DNA of 64,000 nucleotides from contig NZ_FRCX01000002.1 of NCBI RefSeq assembly GCF_900143065.1, positions 603,209 to 667,208 on the forward strand. Reading direction: 5' to 3'. The notes below the pieces were generated by a model that worked only from the letters and a program-made list of their open reading frames with translations, did not search any database and was not told the DNA's origin. This document shows, piece after piece, positions 26,799 to 35,026 of the stretch. The DNA is from Duganella sacchari (lineage in GTDB: Bacteria; Pseudomonadota; Gammaproteobacteria; Burkholderiales; Burkholderiaceae_D). Position 1 is the first letter of the stretch, and each line of letters starts with the position of its first letter. The translations under genes and the position numbers were made by a program.

Positions 26799-27962
26799 TC
26801 AGAGTTTCAGTTTAACGTTATAGACATTCAGGACAGCGACGACCGCCACGATCACTGAAGAAAACAGCAGCGCGAAAGCGATGGCAACACCGCCATGCAT
26901 CAGCACCGGCCACCAGTGCAGATGCAGGTAGCGCATCAGCGTGGCCAGCACGATCGGCAGCAGATAAGTCACCAGGGGATTGGCCGCTGCAGGCTGCACC
27001 AGCGCAGTCCATTGCGTGAGGTGACGCATTGTGGTCAGCCAGTACAGCAGTACCAACAGGCCGCTGCACAGCGCCGCGCAATACAGCGCCCACGGCGGTG
27101 TCGCGCCGATCTTGGAGATGGGATAAACGTGATGCAGCAGGTACGCCGCCACGGACAGCAGCAAGGCCATTGCCAAACCTGCCGCTACCCGCCGCTTGCC
27201 ATCGGCGCCACGTGCGCCATCAAACAACAGCAGCGCGCAGATGGCGCCGCACAACACAACGGAGGTATGCGTGGCGTGCATGGCGACGACTTCGTTGCCA
27301 TCGAAAGCGTGGCTGGCCATGAACCACAGCACGCAGGTCACTGCCGCAAGAACCAGCACTGCCAGCCGTCCACGCCCGGCGAGATACACCAGGCTGGCGG
27401 CGAGGTACGCCCAGCCGATGCAGCCCAGAATGCCCCACCACGACGTCTGCATCCAGCCATCGCCGGCCGGACCACTGCGGTAGACCAGCGCCAGGAACAC
27501 GATTGCCGCCACGCCAGACCAGCGCAGCAGGCGGTTGCTGCGCGTGCCCCATACCAGCAGCGCCGCGCCAAAAAAGCACAAGGCCCACAGCTCGATGGAG
27601 ATACCCATTGCCGCCTGGTTGTAGCCCTCCTCCGTGTTGACCATGAACAGGCCGAAGACGATCAGGCCAAACGCCCTTGCCGCAACCTGGCGCAGGGTCT
27701 GGCCCATACTGCCCCCGATTGCCAGCCGGTGATTCAGGCTGAAAGGCACCGAGGTACCGACCACGAACAGAAACGCCGGGAACACGATGTCGGCCAGGCT
27801 CATGCCGTCAACACTGGCCGCCATGTGCTGGATGCCGTAAGGGACGCCGTCGGCGCCCGACAGGCAGTTCACGAACAGCATGACAACGAACGTCAGGCCG
27901 CGCAAGGCGTCGATGGCGACGATGCGCTGGCGCGGTAGAACAGGGAGTTTTTTTATTTGCAT
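26799..27962 (-). CDS. NagX-like membrane acyltransferase (DUF5009), copy 2
   Basis: A 387-residue paralogue of the adjacent gene with the same signature, RIVAIDALRGLTFVVMLFVN and DIVFPAFLFVVGTSVPFSL, and a similar number of membrane segments, but only distant sequence similarity outside those motifs. Two different copies in tandem suggest two substrates or a heteromer. No clear Shine-Dalgarno is seen before the ATG at 27962. The 176-base gap upstream, between this gene and the sensor kinase, is the most likely site of an operon promoter, although I see no convincing boxes. Confidence 0.8.
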   Translation of the reverse strand: MQIKKLPVLPRQRIVAIDALRGLTFVVMLFVNCLSGADGVPYGIQHMAASVDGMSLADIVFPAFLFVVGTSVPFSLNHRLAIGGSMGQTLRQVAARAFGLIVFGLFMVNTEEGYNQAAMGISIELWALCFFGAALLVWGTRSNRLLRWSGVAAIVFLALVYRSGPAGDGWMQTSWWGILGCIGWAYLAASLVYLAGRGRLAVLVLAAVTCVLWFMASHAFDGNEVVAMHATHTSVVLCGAICALLLFDGARGADGKRRVAAGLAMALLLSVAAYLLHHVYPISKIGATPPWALYCAALCSGLLVLLYWLTTMRHLTQWTALVQPAAANPLVTYLLPIVLATLMRYLHLHWWPVLMHGGVAIAFALLFSSVIVAVVAVLNVYNVKLKL

Positions 27963-28138
27963 GCAGAGACACTAGCATGTGCCTGACGGGCCTCGCAACG
28001 GCACCCAGCTAACACGGCAAGTGATTGATTACATGGAAGAATCATTAAAAATGGAGGAATCGCGCTTACGCTTCTTTACAGAAGTGGTCTGCATCGCCGC
28101 AGAACCGGTGCCCCTGAACTCCGCCAGTTCACAAATCA

Positions 28139-31100
28139 TTACGAATTGATGGCGCCCGGCAGCAGGATCGTGGCAAGCAAGCCACCTTCCGGATGGTTCT
28201 GCAGTACCAGCGTGCCCTGGTTTTCTTCGATGATGCTGCGGGCGATTCCCAGTCCCAGTCCCAGACCATCCGCATTTTTGGCACGTCCATGATCGAGCCG
28301 CATGTGCGGCTCAAACAGTTGCGCCAGCTGTTCCGGCGGCACGCCCGGCCCGTAATCTCGAATCTGGATATGCACCACACCGTCGTACTCCGAGGTAGAG
28401 ATATCGGCGCGGCCGCCGTAGAACAGGGCATTGTCCAACAGGTTGCCGATGGCACGCTTGAGCGCCAGCGGCCTGGCGTGCACCACCAGTCCGGCCGGCG
28501 CAAAGCCGATCTTGTGTCCGGCCAGTTGCGCGCTGCGCAGCATGCGCCCGATCAGCGCGTCCAGCCTGACGGGCGTGGTGTTTTCATAGATGTCACTGTC
28601 CTTCACGGTTTGCAGCGCACCTTTTACCATCATGTCCAGATCATCCAGATCGTCATGAAACTCCCTGCGCACGGCGTCATTGTTCAGCAGCTCGGAGCGC
28701 AGCTTGAGGCGCGTGATCGGCGTGCGCAGATCGTGAGAGATCGAGAGGAACAGGCGTTCGCGGTCTTCCACATAGCGCTGCAGCTGGGTTTGCGCCTGCT
28801 CCAGCTCCTGCGTGCGGGTCCGCACCTGCACCTCCAGCTCGCGCCGCCGGCGCGCATGCATGCGTTCACGGGTGCGGTGGCCCAGCCACACCAGTATCAG
28901 CGCTGACAGGATGAACGCAAGCCGGAACCACCAGCGCTGCCAATATGGCGGCGCGATGTCAAACGCCAGTGGTGGCGAGGGCTGGCCCCAGACGCCATCC
29001 TTGTTTGCGGCCTGCACCTGGAACTCGTAGGCGCCGGGATCGAGATTGGTATAAGTGGCGACGCGCTTGCTGGCATCGCTCTCGATCCAGTCACGGTCAT
29101 AGCCTTTAAGGCGGTAGCGGAACCGGTTACGCTGCGGATCGCTGTAGTGCAGCGCCGCGAATTCAAACGTCAGCGCCGCCGCATCATGCGCCAGGCGCAT
29201 CGCAGCGCTGCCGACGTGCAGCGGCTTGCCGCCTGCCTCAACCGAGGTGACCACTGCGGGCGGTGGGTAGGGATTGTCGCGTATGCCCGCCGGGTGGAAC
29301 ACGGTCAGGCCATTGACGCCGCCAAAATACATGGTGCCATCGCGCTCGCGGTAGGCCGAGCCGGAAAAGTAATAGCCCTCTATCATGCCATCGCGGGCGG
29401 AATAATTCTTGAACGCGCCCGTTGCAGGCGCCATGCGCGAAATCCCGGTGGCAGTGCTGAGCCAGAGCGCACCATCATCGGCCTGCAGGATGGCGCCGAT
29501 GGAGTCGTCGGCCAGCCCGTCGCGCGTGGTGTAGCGGCGGAAGCGTAGCGTGCCGCTAGCGTCGCGCACCATGCGGTTCAAGCCACCATTGGTACCGATC
29601 CACAGTGTGCCCTGACGGTCGAGAAAGAGCGACTGCACGCGGTCGCTGCTCAGGCTCGATGCATCCGCCGGGTCGTGATGGAAGCGGCGGAAACCACGGC
29701 CATCGGCGGTCAGCAGATTCAGGCCATTGTCCGTGGCGACCCAGATCGCACCGGTGGCGTCTTCCGCCGTCATGCGTACCCAGTCGTCACTAAGACTGGC
29801 CGGATCGCGCGCGTCATGGCGGAAGCTGCGGTCAGGCCCGCCCCCGCTGTCGATACGGTGCAAGCCTCCACGGCTGCCTATCCACAAGTTGCCGGCGCGG
29901 TCCCCCGTGATGTGGGTGATCGAACCGCTATTGGGATCGGGGCTGTCAAAGCTGTGTGCCGCATACGTGCCCCGCTCGGGATCAAAGCGCCCAAGTTCGG
30001 CGCTGCTGCCAACCCAGGTCACGCCACGCGCATCGCGGTACACCGACAGCACGATCTCCTTGTTGTGCATATGGCGCTCCAGCCGGGCGTCACCGCGCAG
30101 CCGGGTCACCTTGCCGGTCGCCGGGTCCAGCCGGTCGATACCGCCAATGCCCGCCAGTAGCAGCCCGCCTTTACCATCGCTGCACATGCCATAGATCCGG
30201 TTGTCGTGCAGCGTGCGCGGATCACCCGGGATGTGGAAGTAGCGGCTAAAGCCACCGCTGGCCAGGTCGGCGCGCCGCACACCAGCCGTCCAGGTGCCTA
30301 CCCACAGCGTGCCGCTATGGTCCTGGAACAGGCTGGACACCTCATTGCTGGCGCTCTGGTGGGGATCGGCAGGGATCACGTCAAAGCGTTTGCGCGCCGC
30401 ATCCCAGCGGTGCAGGCCATTGGTATTGGTGCCCAGCCACAGCGTGTTGTCGCGGTCCTGCACCAGCGCGGTCACCAGTCCTGGCGCCAGTCCATCGGCC
30501 GGGCCAAACAGATGGCGCGGCATGCCCGGCACGCCCAGCTGCCAGCTCACCAGGCCATCCATGGTGACCAGCCACAGGACCTGGTGCTGGTCGATGCGTA
30601 GCTGCTGCACCTCGTTGAGCGGTGCATTCGGCCTGGCCGGCGTATCGATGTGGAAGTGCTGGAACTGCGTCGCGCCGGCGGCAAGCCGGTCCAGGCCTTG
30701 CTTGAGGCCGACCCACAATCCGCCATCGGCATCCAGTGCCAGCGCGTTGACCCGGTCGTTGGCCAGGCTGCCAGGATCGGCTGGATCATGGCGCAGCACC
30801 TGATAACGTCCCGATTCAGGATCAAAGTGATGGACGCCATCGCTGGTACCCAGCCATAGCTGTCCATAACCATCGCTGATGATGGCCTGCACCTGCTGCC
30901 GGCCGCTCCGCCCCGGACCATCAGGGGCTACAGGGAAGCGGGTGAAATCGCCGGTGGCAGGATCAAAGCGCTGCAAGCCGCCACGGGTGCCGACCCATAG
31001 GCGGTTCTTTTTATCGACATGGAGCACCTGCACCCAGTTGTCGGCCAGGCTGCGCGGGTCGTTGGGAATGGTGCGGTAGACAGTGACGCGGTAGCCATCG

Positions 31101-31291
31101 TAGCGGCTCAAGCCATGCTGGCTGCCGAACCACATATAGCCCTGCTGGTCCTGCACAATCGCGGTGACGGTTTCCTGCGCCAGGCCGTCTTTGACGCTCA
31201 ATTGCTCGAAGTTGAGGGTGTGCGGTATCGCGGCCGTTGCGAGGCAGTGCAGCAGCCACAGACAGCTGGCCAGCATGGCATGGCGAAGCAT
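28139..31291 (-). CDS. Two-component-propeller sensor histidine kinase
   Basis: A 1050-residue membrane kinase, probably the sensor for chitin-derived ligands. A signal peptide is followed by two seven-bladed Reg_prop propellers in the periplasm (repeats such as GYMWFGSQHGLSRYD and GTLWIGTNGGLNRM across about residues 30-680), a Y_Y_Y domain (about 690-770), a membrane segment (about 790-810), HisKA with SISHDLRTPITRL (His near 852) and a HATPase with NLLDNALFYG and DGLGLGLGIA near 1010. An in-frame start at 31324 would overlap the regulator by 23 bases; 31291 is more likely. The architecture resembles Bacteroidetes hybrid regulators, but without the fused receiver and AraC domains. Confidence 0.9.
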   Translation of the reverse strand: MLRHAMLASCLWLLHCLATAAIPHTLNFEQLSVKDGLAQETVTAIVQDQQGYMWFGSQHGLSRYDGYRVTVYRTIPNDPRSLADNWVQVLHVDKKNRLWVGTRGGLQRFDPATGDFTRFPVAPDGPGRSGRQQVQAIISDGYGQLWLGTSDGVHHFDPESGRYQVLRHDPADPGSLANDRVNALALDADGGLWVGLKQGLDRLAAGATQFQHFHIDTPARPNAPLNEVQQLRIDQHQVLWLVTMDGLVSWQLGVPGMPRHLFGPADGLAPGLVTALVQDRDNTLWLGTNTNGLHRWDAARKRFDVIPADPHQSASNEVSSLFQDHSGTLWVGTWTAGVRRADLASGGFSRYFHIPGDPRTLHDNRIYGMCSDGKGGLLLAGIGGIDRLDPATGKVTRLRGDARLERHMHNKEIVLSVYRDARGVTWVGSSAELGRFDPERGTYAAHSFDSPDPNSGSITHITGDRAGNLWIGSRGGLHRIDSGGGPDRSFRHDARDPASLSDDWVRMTAEDATGAIWVATDNGLNLLTADGRGFRRFHHDPADASSLSSDRVQSLFLDRQGTLWIGTNGGLNRMVRDASGTLRFRRYTTRDGLADDSIGAILQADDGALWLSTATGISRMAPATGAFKNYSARDGMIEGYYFSGSAYRERDGTMYFGGVNGLTVFHPAGIRDNPYPPPAVVTSVEAGGKPLHVGSAAMRLAHDAAALTFEFAALHYSDPQRNRFRYRLKGYDRDWIESDASKRVATYTNLDPGAYEFQVQAANKDGVWGQPSPPLAFDIAPPYWQRWWFRLAFILSALILVWLGHRTRERMHARRRRELEVQVRTRTQELEQAQTQLQRYVEDRERLFLSISHDLRTPITRLKLRSELLNNDAVRREFHDDLDDLDMMVKGALQTVKDSDIYENTTPVRLDALIGRMLRSAQLAGHKIGFAPAGLVVHARPLALKRAIGNLLDNALFYGGRADISTSEYDGVVHIQIRDYGPGVPPEQLAQLFEPHMRLDHGRAKNADGLGLGLGIARSIIEENQGTLVLQNHPEGGLLATILLPGAINS

Positions 31292-31301
31292 GGTGACCGG
31301 C

Positions 31302-32012
31302 TCACGCCGGCGACACAGCAACATCGGCCGAGAACACGTAGCCGGCGCCGCGCACCGTCTTGATCAGCGACGGCTGCTTGCCGTCGTCATTCAGGCGCAG
31401 CCGCAGCTTGCTGATCTGGACATCGAGCGAGCGGTCGAGTGGACCGGCATCACGGCCACGCGTCTGTTCGCATAACACGCTGCGGTCGAGAATCGCGCCA
31501 GGATGTTCAACGAAGTATTTCAGCAACTGATAATCAAGGCCGGTCAAGGGTACCAGCGCGCCTGCGCTGTCGGTCACCGTGCGCTCCAGCAGGTCCAGCG
31601 TGAAGCCGACAAAACGGTAATAGCGCGTGACGCTCTGATTGTCGATGCCGGCGCGGCGTAGCAGCGCCTTGATACGGGCCAGCAGCTCGCGCGGGTCGTA
31701 AGGCTTGGCGATGTAATCGTCCGCGCCCAGTTCCAGGCCGACGATACGGTCCGCCCCATCGGAAATCGCGGTCAGCATGATGACCGGCACATTGGAGCGG
31801 CGGCGCACCTCTTTGCACAGCACGAAGCCGTCGGTATCGGGCAGCATCACATCCAGGATCACCAGCGACAGCTGGTCGGCAAGACGTGAGAACTCGGATT
31901 GAAAGCTCAGGCCATTCTGCGCCAGCGTTACCTCGTACTGGTGTTTTTCCAGATAGGTCTTCAGCAGCACGCCCGCTTTCTCGTCATCCTCCGCAATCAA
32001 TATCTTGCGCAT
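31302..32012 (-). CDS. OmpR-family response regulator
   Basis: A 236-residue DNA-binding regulator. The receiver has the acidic pair EDDE near residue 8, phosphoacceptor Asp in LVILDVMLPDTDGF (near 54), and the conserved Lys in DDYIAKPYDPREL. The winged-helix output ends in SLIKTVRGAGYVFS. AGGAAG precedes the ATG. It is co-transcribed with the sensor kinase downstream, whose start lies 10 bases beyond its stop, and probably controls the chitin genes that follow. Confidence 0.95.
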   Translation of the reverse strand: MRKILIAEDDEKAGVLLKTYLEKHQYEVTLAQNGLSFQSEFSRLADQLSLVILDVMLPDTDGFVLCKEVRRRSNVPVIMLTAISDGADRIVGLELGADDYIAKPYDPRELLARIKALLRRAGIDNQSVTRYYRFVGFTLDLLERTVTDSAGALVPLTGLDYQLLKYFVEHPGAILDRSVLCEQTRGRDAGPLDRSLDVQISKLRLRLNDDGKQPSLIKTVRGAGYVFSADVAVSPA

Positions 32013-32364
32013 ACCGCTTCCTGTCCGATGAATTCTGTTCTTAATCGCGCCTTAGTATAACCATAAGAGCGTGGAAAGAAAAAGCCGGTGTCCGGCGGGA
32101 CACCGGCCAAATAGGAAGCACCGTACCAAGGGGAGGAATCGGTGATTCCACTACTGAGCAGGCACGAGCTCATACCCACGGTCGGATTCTAGCACCGGCG
32201 GCACGGACTGCCGAAAAGGTGCTAAGCATATGATTTATATGGAAAATATCTATTCAGACCAAATATGCCATTACATTTCCTTACCGCGGCCGGCCCAGGC
32301 CTTGGGAACTGCCGCCATTGCCGCTACACGAGGCGCAATATCCACTACAGACGCCTTACAAAAC
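32013..32364. other. Intergenic region between VirK gene and response regulator gene
   Basis: 352 bases. It contains the strong minus-strand terminator at 32075-32107 and the promoter region of the two-component operon. The stretch 32200-32364 is more AT-rich and holds no supported gene. Confidence 0.6.
32075..32107 (-). terminator. Rho-independent terminator closing the right-hand NRPS/VirK transcription unit
   Basis: A perfect 10-bp stem GCCGGTGTCC/GGACACCGGC with a 4-base loop (32084-32107), followed on the minus strand by TTTTTCTTT. It lies 258 bases beyond the VirK stop and shields the two-component operon from read-through. Confidence 0.88.
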
Positions 32365-33297
32365 TTAACAAAAATCTTCGTAGCGCACGCTACAAACCTG
32401 TCTGGCACTGCCCCGAGGCAGCGCTGCCAATACGCCGGCGGCAAACTGGCAGACGGTGTCATGGCGCCTGCGCGCTGCCGCGCGTTTACGTGAAGGCACG
32501 GTCAGCAGACAAGGTTCTTTCAGGCCCAAACATGGCAATTCGAAGTTGCCATCGGGGCGCGGCAAGGCACCGCAGGAGCGCCAGAAATCATCATAGTCCG
32601 CATGCACCTTGCCCTGCCGCTGCGCGCGCAGCAGAACGCGATTGCGGTTGCTCACCAGTTGCATATGCTGGCAACCTAGGTCGTGCCCCAGCACATTGAG
32701 CAGCTTGACCATCAGGTTCTTTGGTCGTAAGCCATGCAACTCGCTTGTCGCGGTACGCACCAGCGCCAAACCATGCTCGCCTTTCGGTCCCTGCATGCAG
32801 CCGACGCCCATCTGCACCGCAGCATCGGTGGGCAGGAAGGTAAAGGCGCAAGAATAGGCCAACTCATTGTTCCGCAACAGGCGCAACGCCAGCTCCCCTT
32901 CACGTTCCAGCGGCTCGACCGCGCATAGCTGCAGCTGATAAACCGCCCCGGATTTTCCTTCGACCGATGCCAGCAAGACCGGACCTCTCGCGGCCTTCAG
33001 CGTCAGTGCTCCCCAGCCTATCGCCTGGATAAAGGTGTAATGCCCGATGAGCACCCGCACCCGCTGCGAGCACGACATGGTGTTGCTCTGGTAAGGACGG
33101 TAGATCTTGCAGATCAGGCGCGGGCGGATCGTCGCCAGGTCGGCAAACAGTGCGTCTGAATTCAAAAACACCAGCCACTTGTCAGTGGCATAGGGATGCA
33201 AAAACGCTCTGAGATTTAATTTTACGCTTTCACGCAGCCATTTGAGGCCACGGAAATCATTCGCTCCGCAGCTCGGAGAAATCGTTGGCGCGTACAT
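32365..33297 (-). CDS. VirK/YbjX family protein (DUF535)
   Basis: A 310-residue DUF535 protein. Family segments are VRVLIGHYTFIQAIG near 80, LLNVLGHDLGCQHMQLVSN near 200 and GKVHADYDDFWRSCG near 230. VirK and YbjX are linked to envelope stress and peptide resistance in enteric pathogens, but the biochemical role is unknown. The start at ATG 33297 is supported by TAGGAG upstream; a TTG three codons earlier is less likely. It lies downstream of the peptide exporter genes on the same strand, so a role in tolerance of the NRPS product is a possible inference. Confidence 0.85.
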   Translation of the reverse strand: MYAPTISPSCGANDFRGLKWLRESVKLNLRAFLHPYATDKWLVFLNSDALFADLATIRPRLICKIYRPYQSNTMSCSQRVRVLIGHYTFIQAIGWGALTLKAARGPVLLASVEGKSGAVYQLQLCAVEPLEREGELALRLLRNNELAYSCAFTFLPTDAAVQMGVGCMQGPKGEHGLALVRTATSELHGLRPKNLMVKLLNVLGHDLGCQHMQLVSNRNRVLLRAQRQGKVHADYDDFWRSCGALPRPDGNFELPCLGLKEPCLLTVPSRKRAAARRRHDTVCQFAAGVLAALPRGSARQVCSVRYEDFC

Positions 33298-33435
33298 GGA
33301 TAACAACTCCTACAGACACGGCGCTTGGCAGTAAGCGCCTTACCGTAAGAGTAGCGGCGATCCATGAACGGACTATGGGGCACACATGGAGATTTGATTG
33401 AGACACGAAAAATCTGTCGCCGGTTCCACCACCGG

Positions 33436-34173
33436 CTATTTCGGCGCCGTCCTGTAACGCGCCATCATCTGGTCGATGGCGCCACGCCGGTGCAGCGCGT
33501 CGATGGCGCGGTTCAGCTGCGCGAGCGTCAGCTTGCCGTCCGGTCTGATCGCGCAATAGGTGTTGAAGCTATTGATTTTGAGGCTCACGGCATTCAATTG
33601 CTGCCGCGACGGATGAACGTAACGCGCATAGTCGAAGTACAGTGAGTTTGTGACGATGTAATCGAAACGGTGCAGCACCAGCTTGGCCAGGTTGACCTCA
33701 TCGCTCATGGCATCGTCACGCGTGTAATGCACGCCGATTTCCGCATCGATCTCGGGATAGCGGTAGCCGTGTATGGTGCCCAGCCGGGCATCACGCAGGT
33801 CCCTGAGCGTATTCGCGGGCGGCGTGTCCGTGCGTGAGGCAACGATCAGGTTATTGGTGAATATCGCCGAGGACCAGGCGTAGTTCTTCCCGTCCAGCCA
33901 CTCCGGCTTGAGATCGCAGACGATATCCGCTTTACCGGTTTGCAGCATTTCTTCCACCCGCTTGCGGGGCACCAGCAGATAGCGCGGCGTGAGCTGCAAG
34001 GCTGCGGCCAACGCGTCGCCGAAATCCTTGAGCAGACCACCGCTCAAGGTATAGCCGGAAAAAGCCGTCATCGGCATGGCGCTCCCCGAGGAGATTGCAA
34101 ACACCAGGTCCTGCGACCGGCATACGCCGGCACTCAGTAGCAGTAGAAACACTATCGATCGCATCATTTTCAT
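33436..34173 (-). CDS. Periplasmic solute-binding protein, SBP family 3
   Basis: A 245-residue secreted protein with a signal peptide (MKMMRSIVFLLLLSAGVCRS) and the fold pattern of amino-acid-type binding proteins: GLLKDFGDALAAALQL near 45-60, GKADIVCDLKPEW near 80, then DLRDARLGTIHGYRYPEID and a C-terminal LAQLNRAIDALHRRGAIDQM helix. No permease or ATPase gene is adjacent, so it may be an orphan binding protein or a sensor. An upstream open stretch to 34215 is less likely as start. It is separated from the thioesterase gene by 82 bases. Confidence 0.8.
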   Translation of the reverse strand: MKMMRSIVFLLLLSAGVCRSQDLVFAISSGSAMPMTAFSGYTLSGGLLKDFGDALAAALQLTPRYLLVPRKRVEEMLQTGKADIVCDLKPEWLDGKNYAWSSAIFTNNLIVASRTDTPPANTLRDLRDARLGTIHGYRYPEIDAEIGVHYTRDDAMSDEVNLAKLVLHRFDYIVTNSLYFDYARYVHPSRQQLNAVSLKINSFNTYCAIRPDGKLTLAQLNRAIDALHRRGAIDQMMARYRTAPK

Positions 34174-34255
34174 CAGCGTATGATACCGCCCTTCGCAATC
34201 TCTACGCGCATCCATCTATATGACATGGCAATTCCGTTGCATTTCTTGTTACGCG

Positions 34256-35017
34256 TCAGCCAGGCACCTTTCCGGTCAAGGTATCTCGGACGACATCCAG
34301 CACGGCGGCGCGCGCGCCATGGATGAAGAAGTGGTCGCCCTCCAGCCATATCACGCGGCTCTCGGCACTGGTTTCCATCGACCACGCTGACGCCTGATCC
34401 AGCGTGACATGCGGATCGCCGCGCCCTGCCAGCACGGTCAGCGGCATATCCAGCAGCGGTGCGAGACGGTACCGGTAGCTGTCCACCAGGCCAAAGTCGG
34501 CCCGTATCATGGGCAGCAGCATCGCCATCAGTTCTGCGCTTTCAAGTACGGCAGCCGGCGTGCCGTTGTAGGATTTCAGTTCCGTCATCAGGTCCTCATC
34601 GGGCAGCAGATGCAGATTGCGGCCCGGCTTGCGCATGCCTGGCGCTGCACTGCCAGACACCATCAGATGACATGGTTGCGGCAGCAAGCGCAGCTTGCAG
34701 TAACGCGCCACTTCGAACGCCAGCAGCCCGCCCAGACTGTGGCCGAAGAACGCAAACGGCAGCCGCTCCTGCGCCGCGATAGCGTAGGCCAGTTCCTGCA
34801 CCAGCCAGAAAAAATTGGACGCGGGCTTCTCGCTGAAGCGGCTGCCACGGCCCGGCAATTCAATCGCTACAACCTCAATCGCGGGATCGAGTTCACGCTG
34901 CCATCCGCCGTAGACAGCGGCACTGCCGCCGGCATAGGCAAAGCAGTACAGCCGCATGCGCGGCCTGGTAATCGCCGGCTGGCGTATAAACCAGCGCTGG
35001 ATTTCAGGGATCGTCAT
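34256..35017 (-). CDS. Type II thioesterase of the NRPS cluster
   Basis: A 253-residue alpha/beta hydrolase that hydrolyses wrong or stalled acyl groups from carrier domains. It shows YCFAYAGGSAAVYGGWQREL near 24-43, the nucleophile motif FGHSLGG near 93-99 (Ser), Asp in LAGRGDPHV and His in LEGDHFFIH. AAGGA six bases before the ATG overlaps the stop codon region of the exporter gene, so they are coupled. Confidence 0.95.
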   Translation of the reverse strand: MTIPEIQRWFIRQPAITRPRMRLYCFAYAGGSAAVYGGWQRELDPAIEVVAIELPGRGSRFSEKPASNFFWLVQELAYAIAAQERLPFAFFGHSLGGLLAFEVARYCKLRLLPQPCHLMVSGSAAPGMRKPGRNLHLLPDEDLMTELKSYNGTPAAVLESAELMAMLLPMIRADFGLVDSYRYRLAPLLDMPLTVLAGRGDPHVTLDQASAWSMETSAESRVIWLEGDHFFIHGARAAVLDVVRDTLTGKVPG

Positions 35018-35026
35018 GCCCAGTCC

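Noticed and set aside
32230..32493. Short plus-strand frame starting MIYMENIYSDQIC
   Set aside because: It runs antisense into the VirK coding region, has no Shine-Dalgarno and no recognisable similarity.
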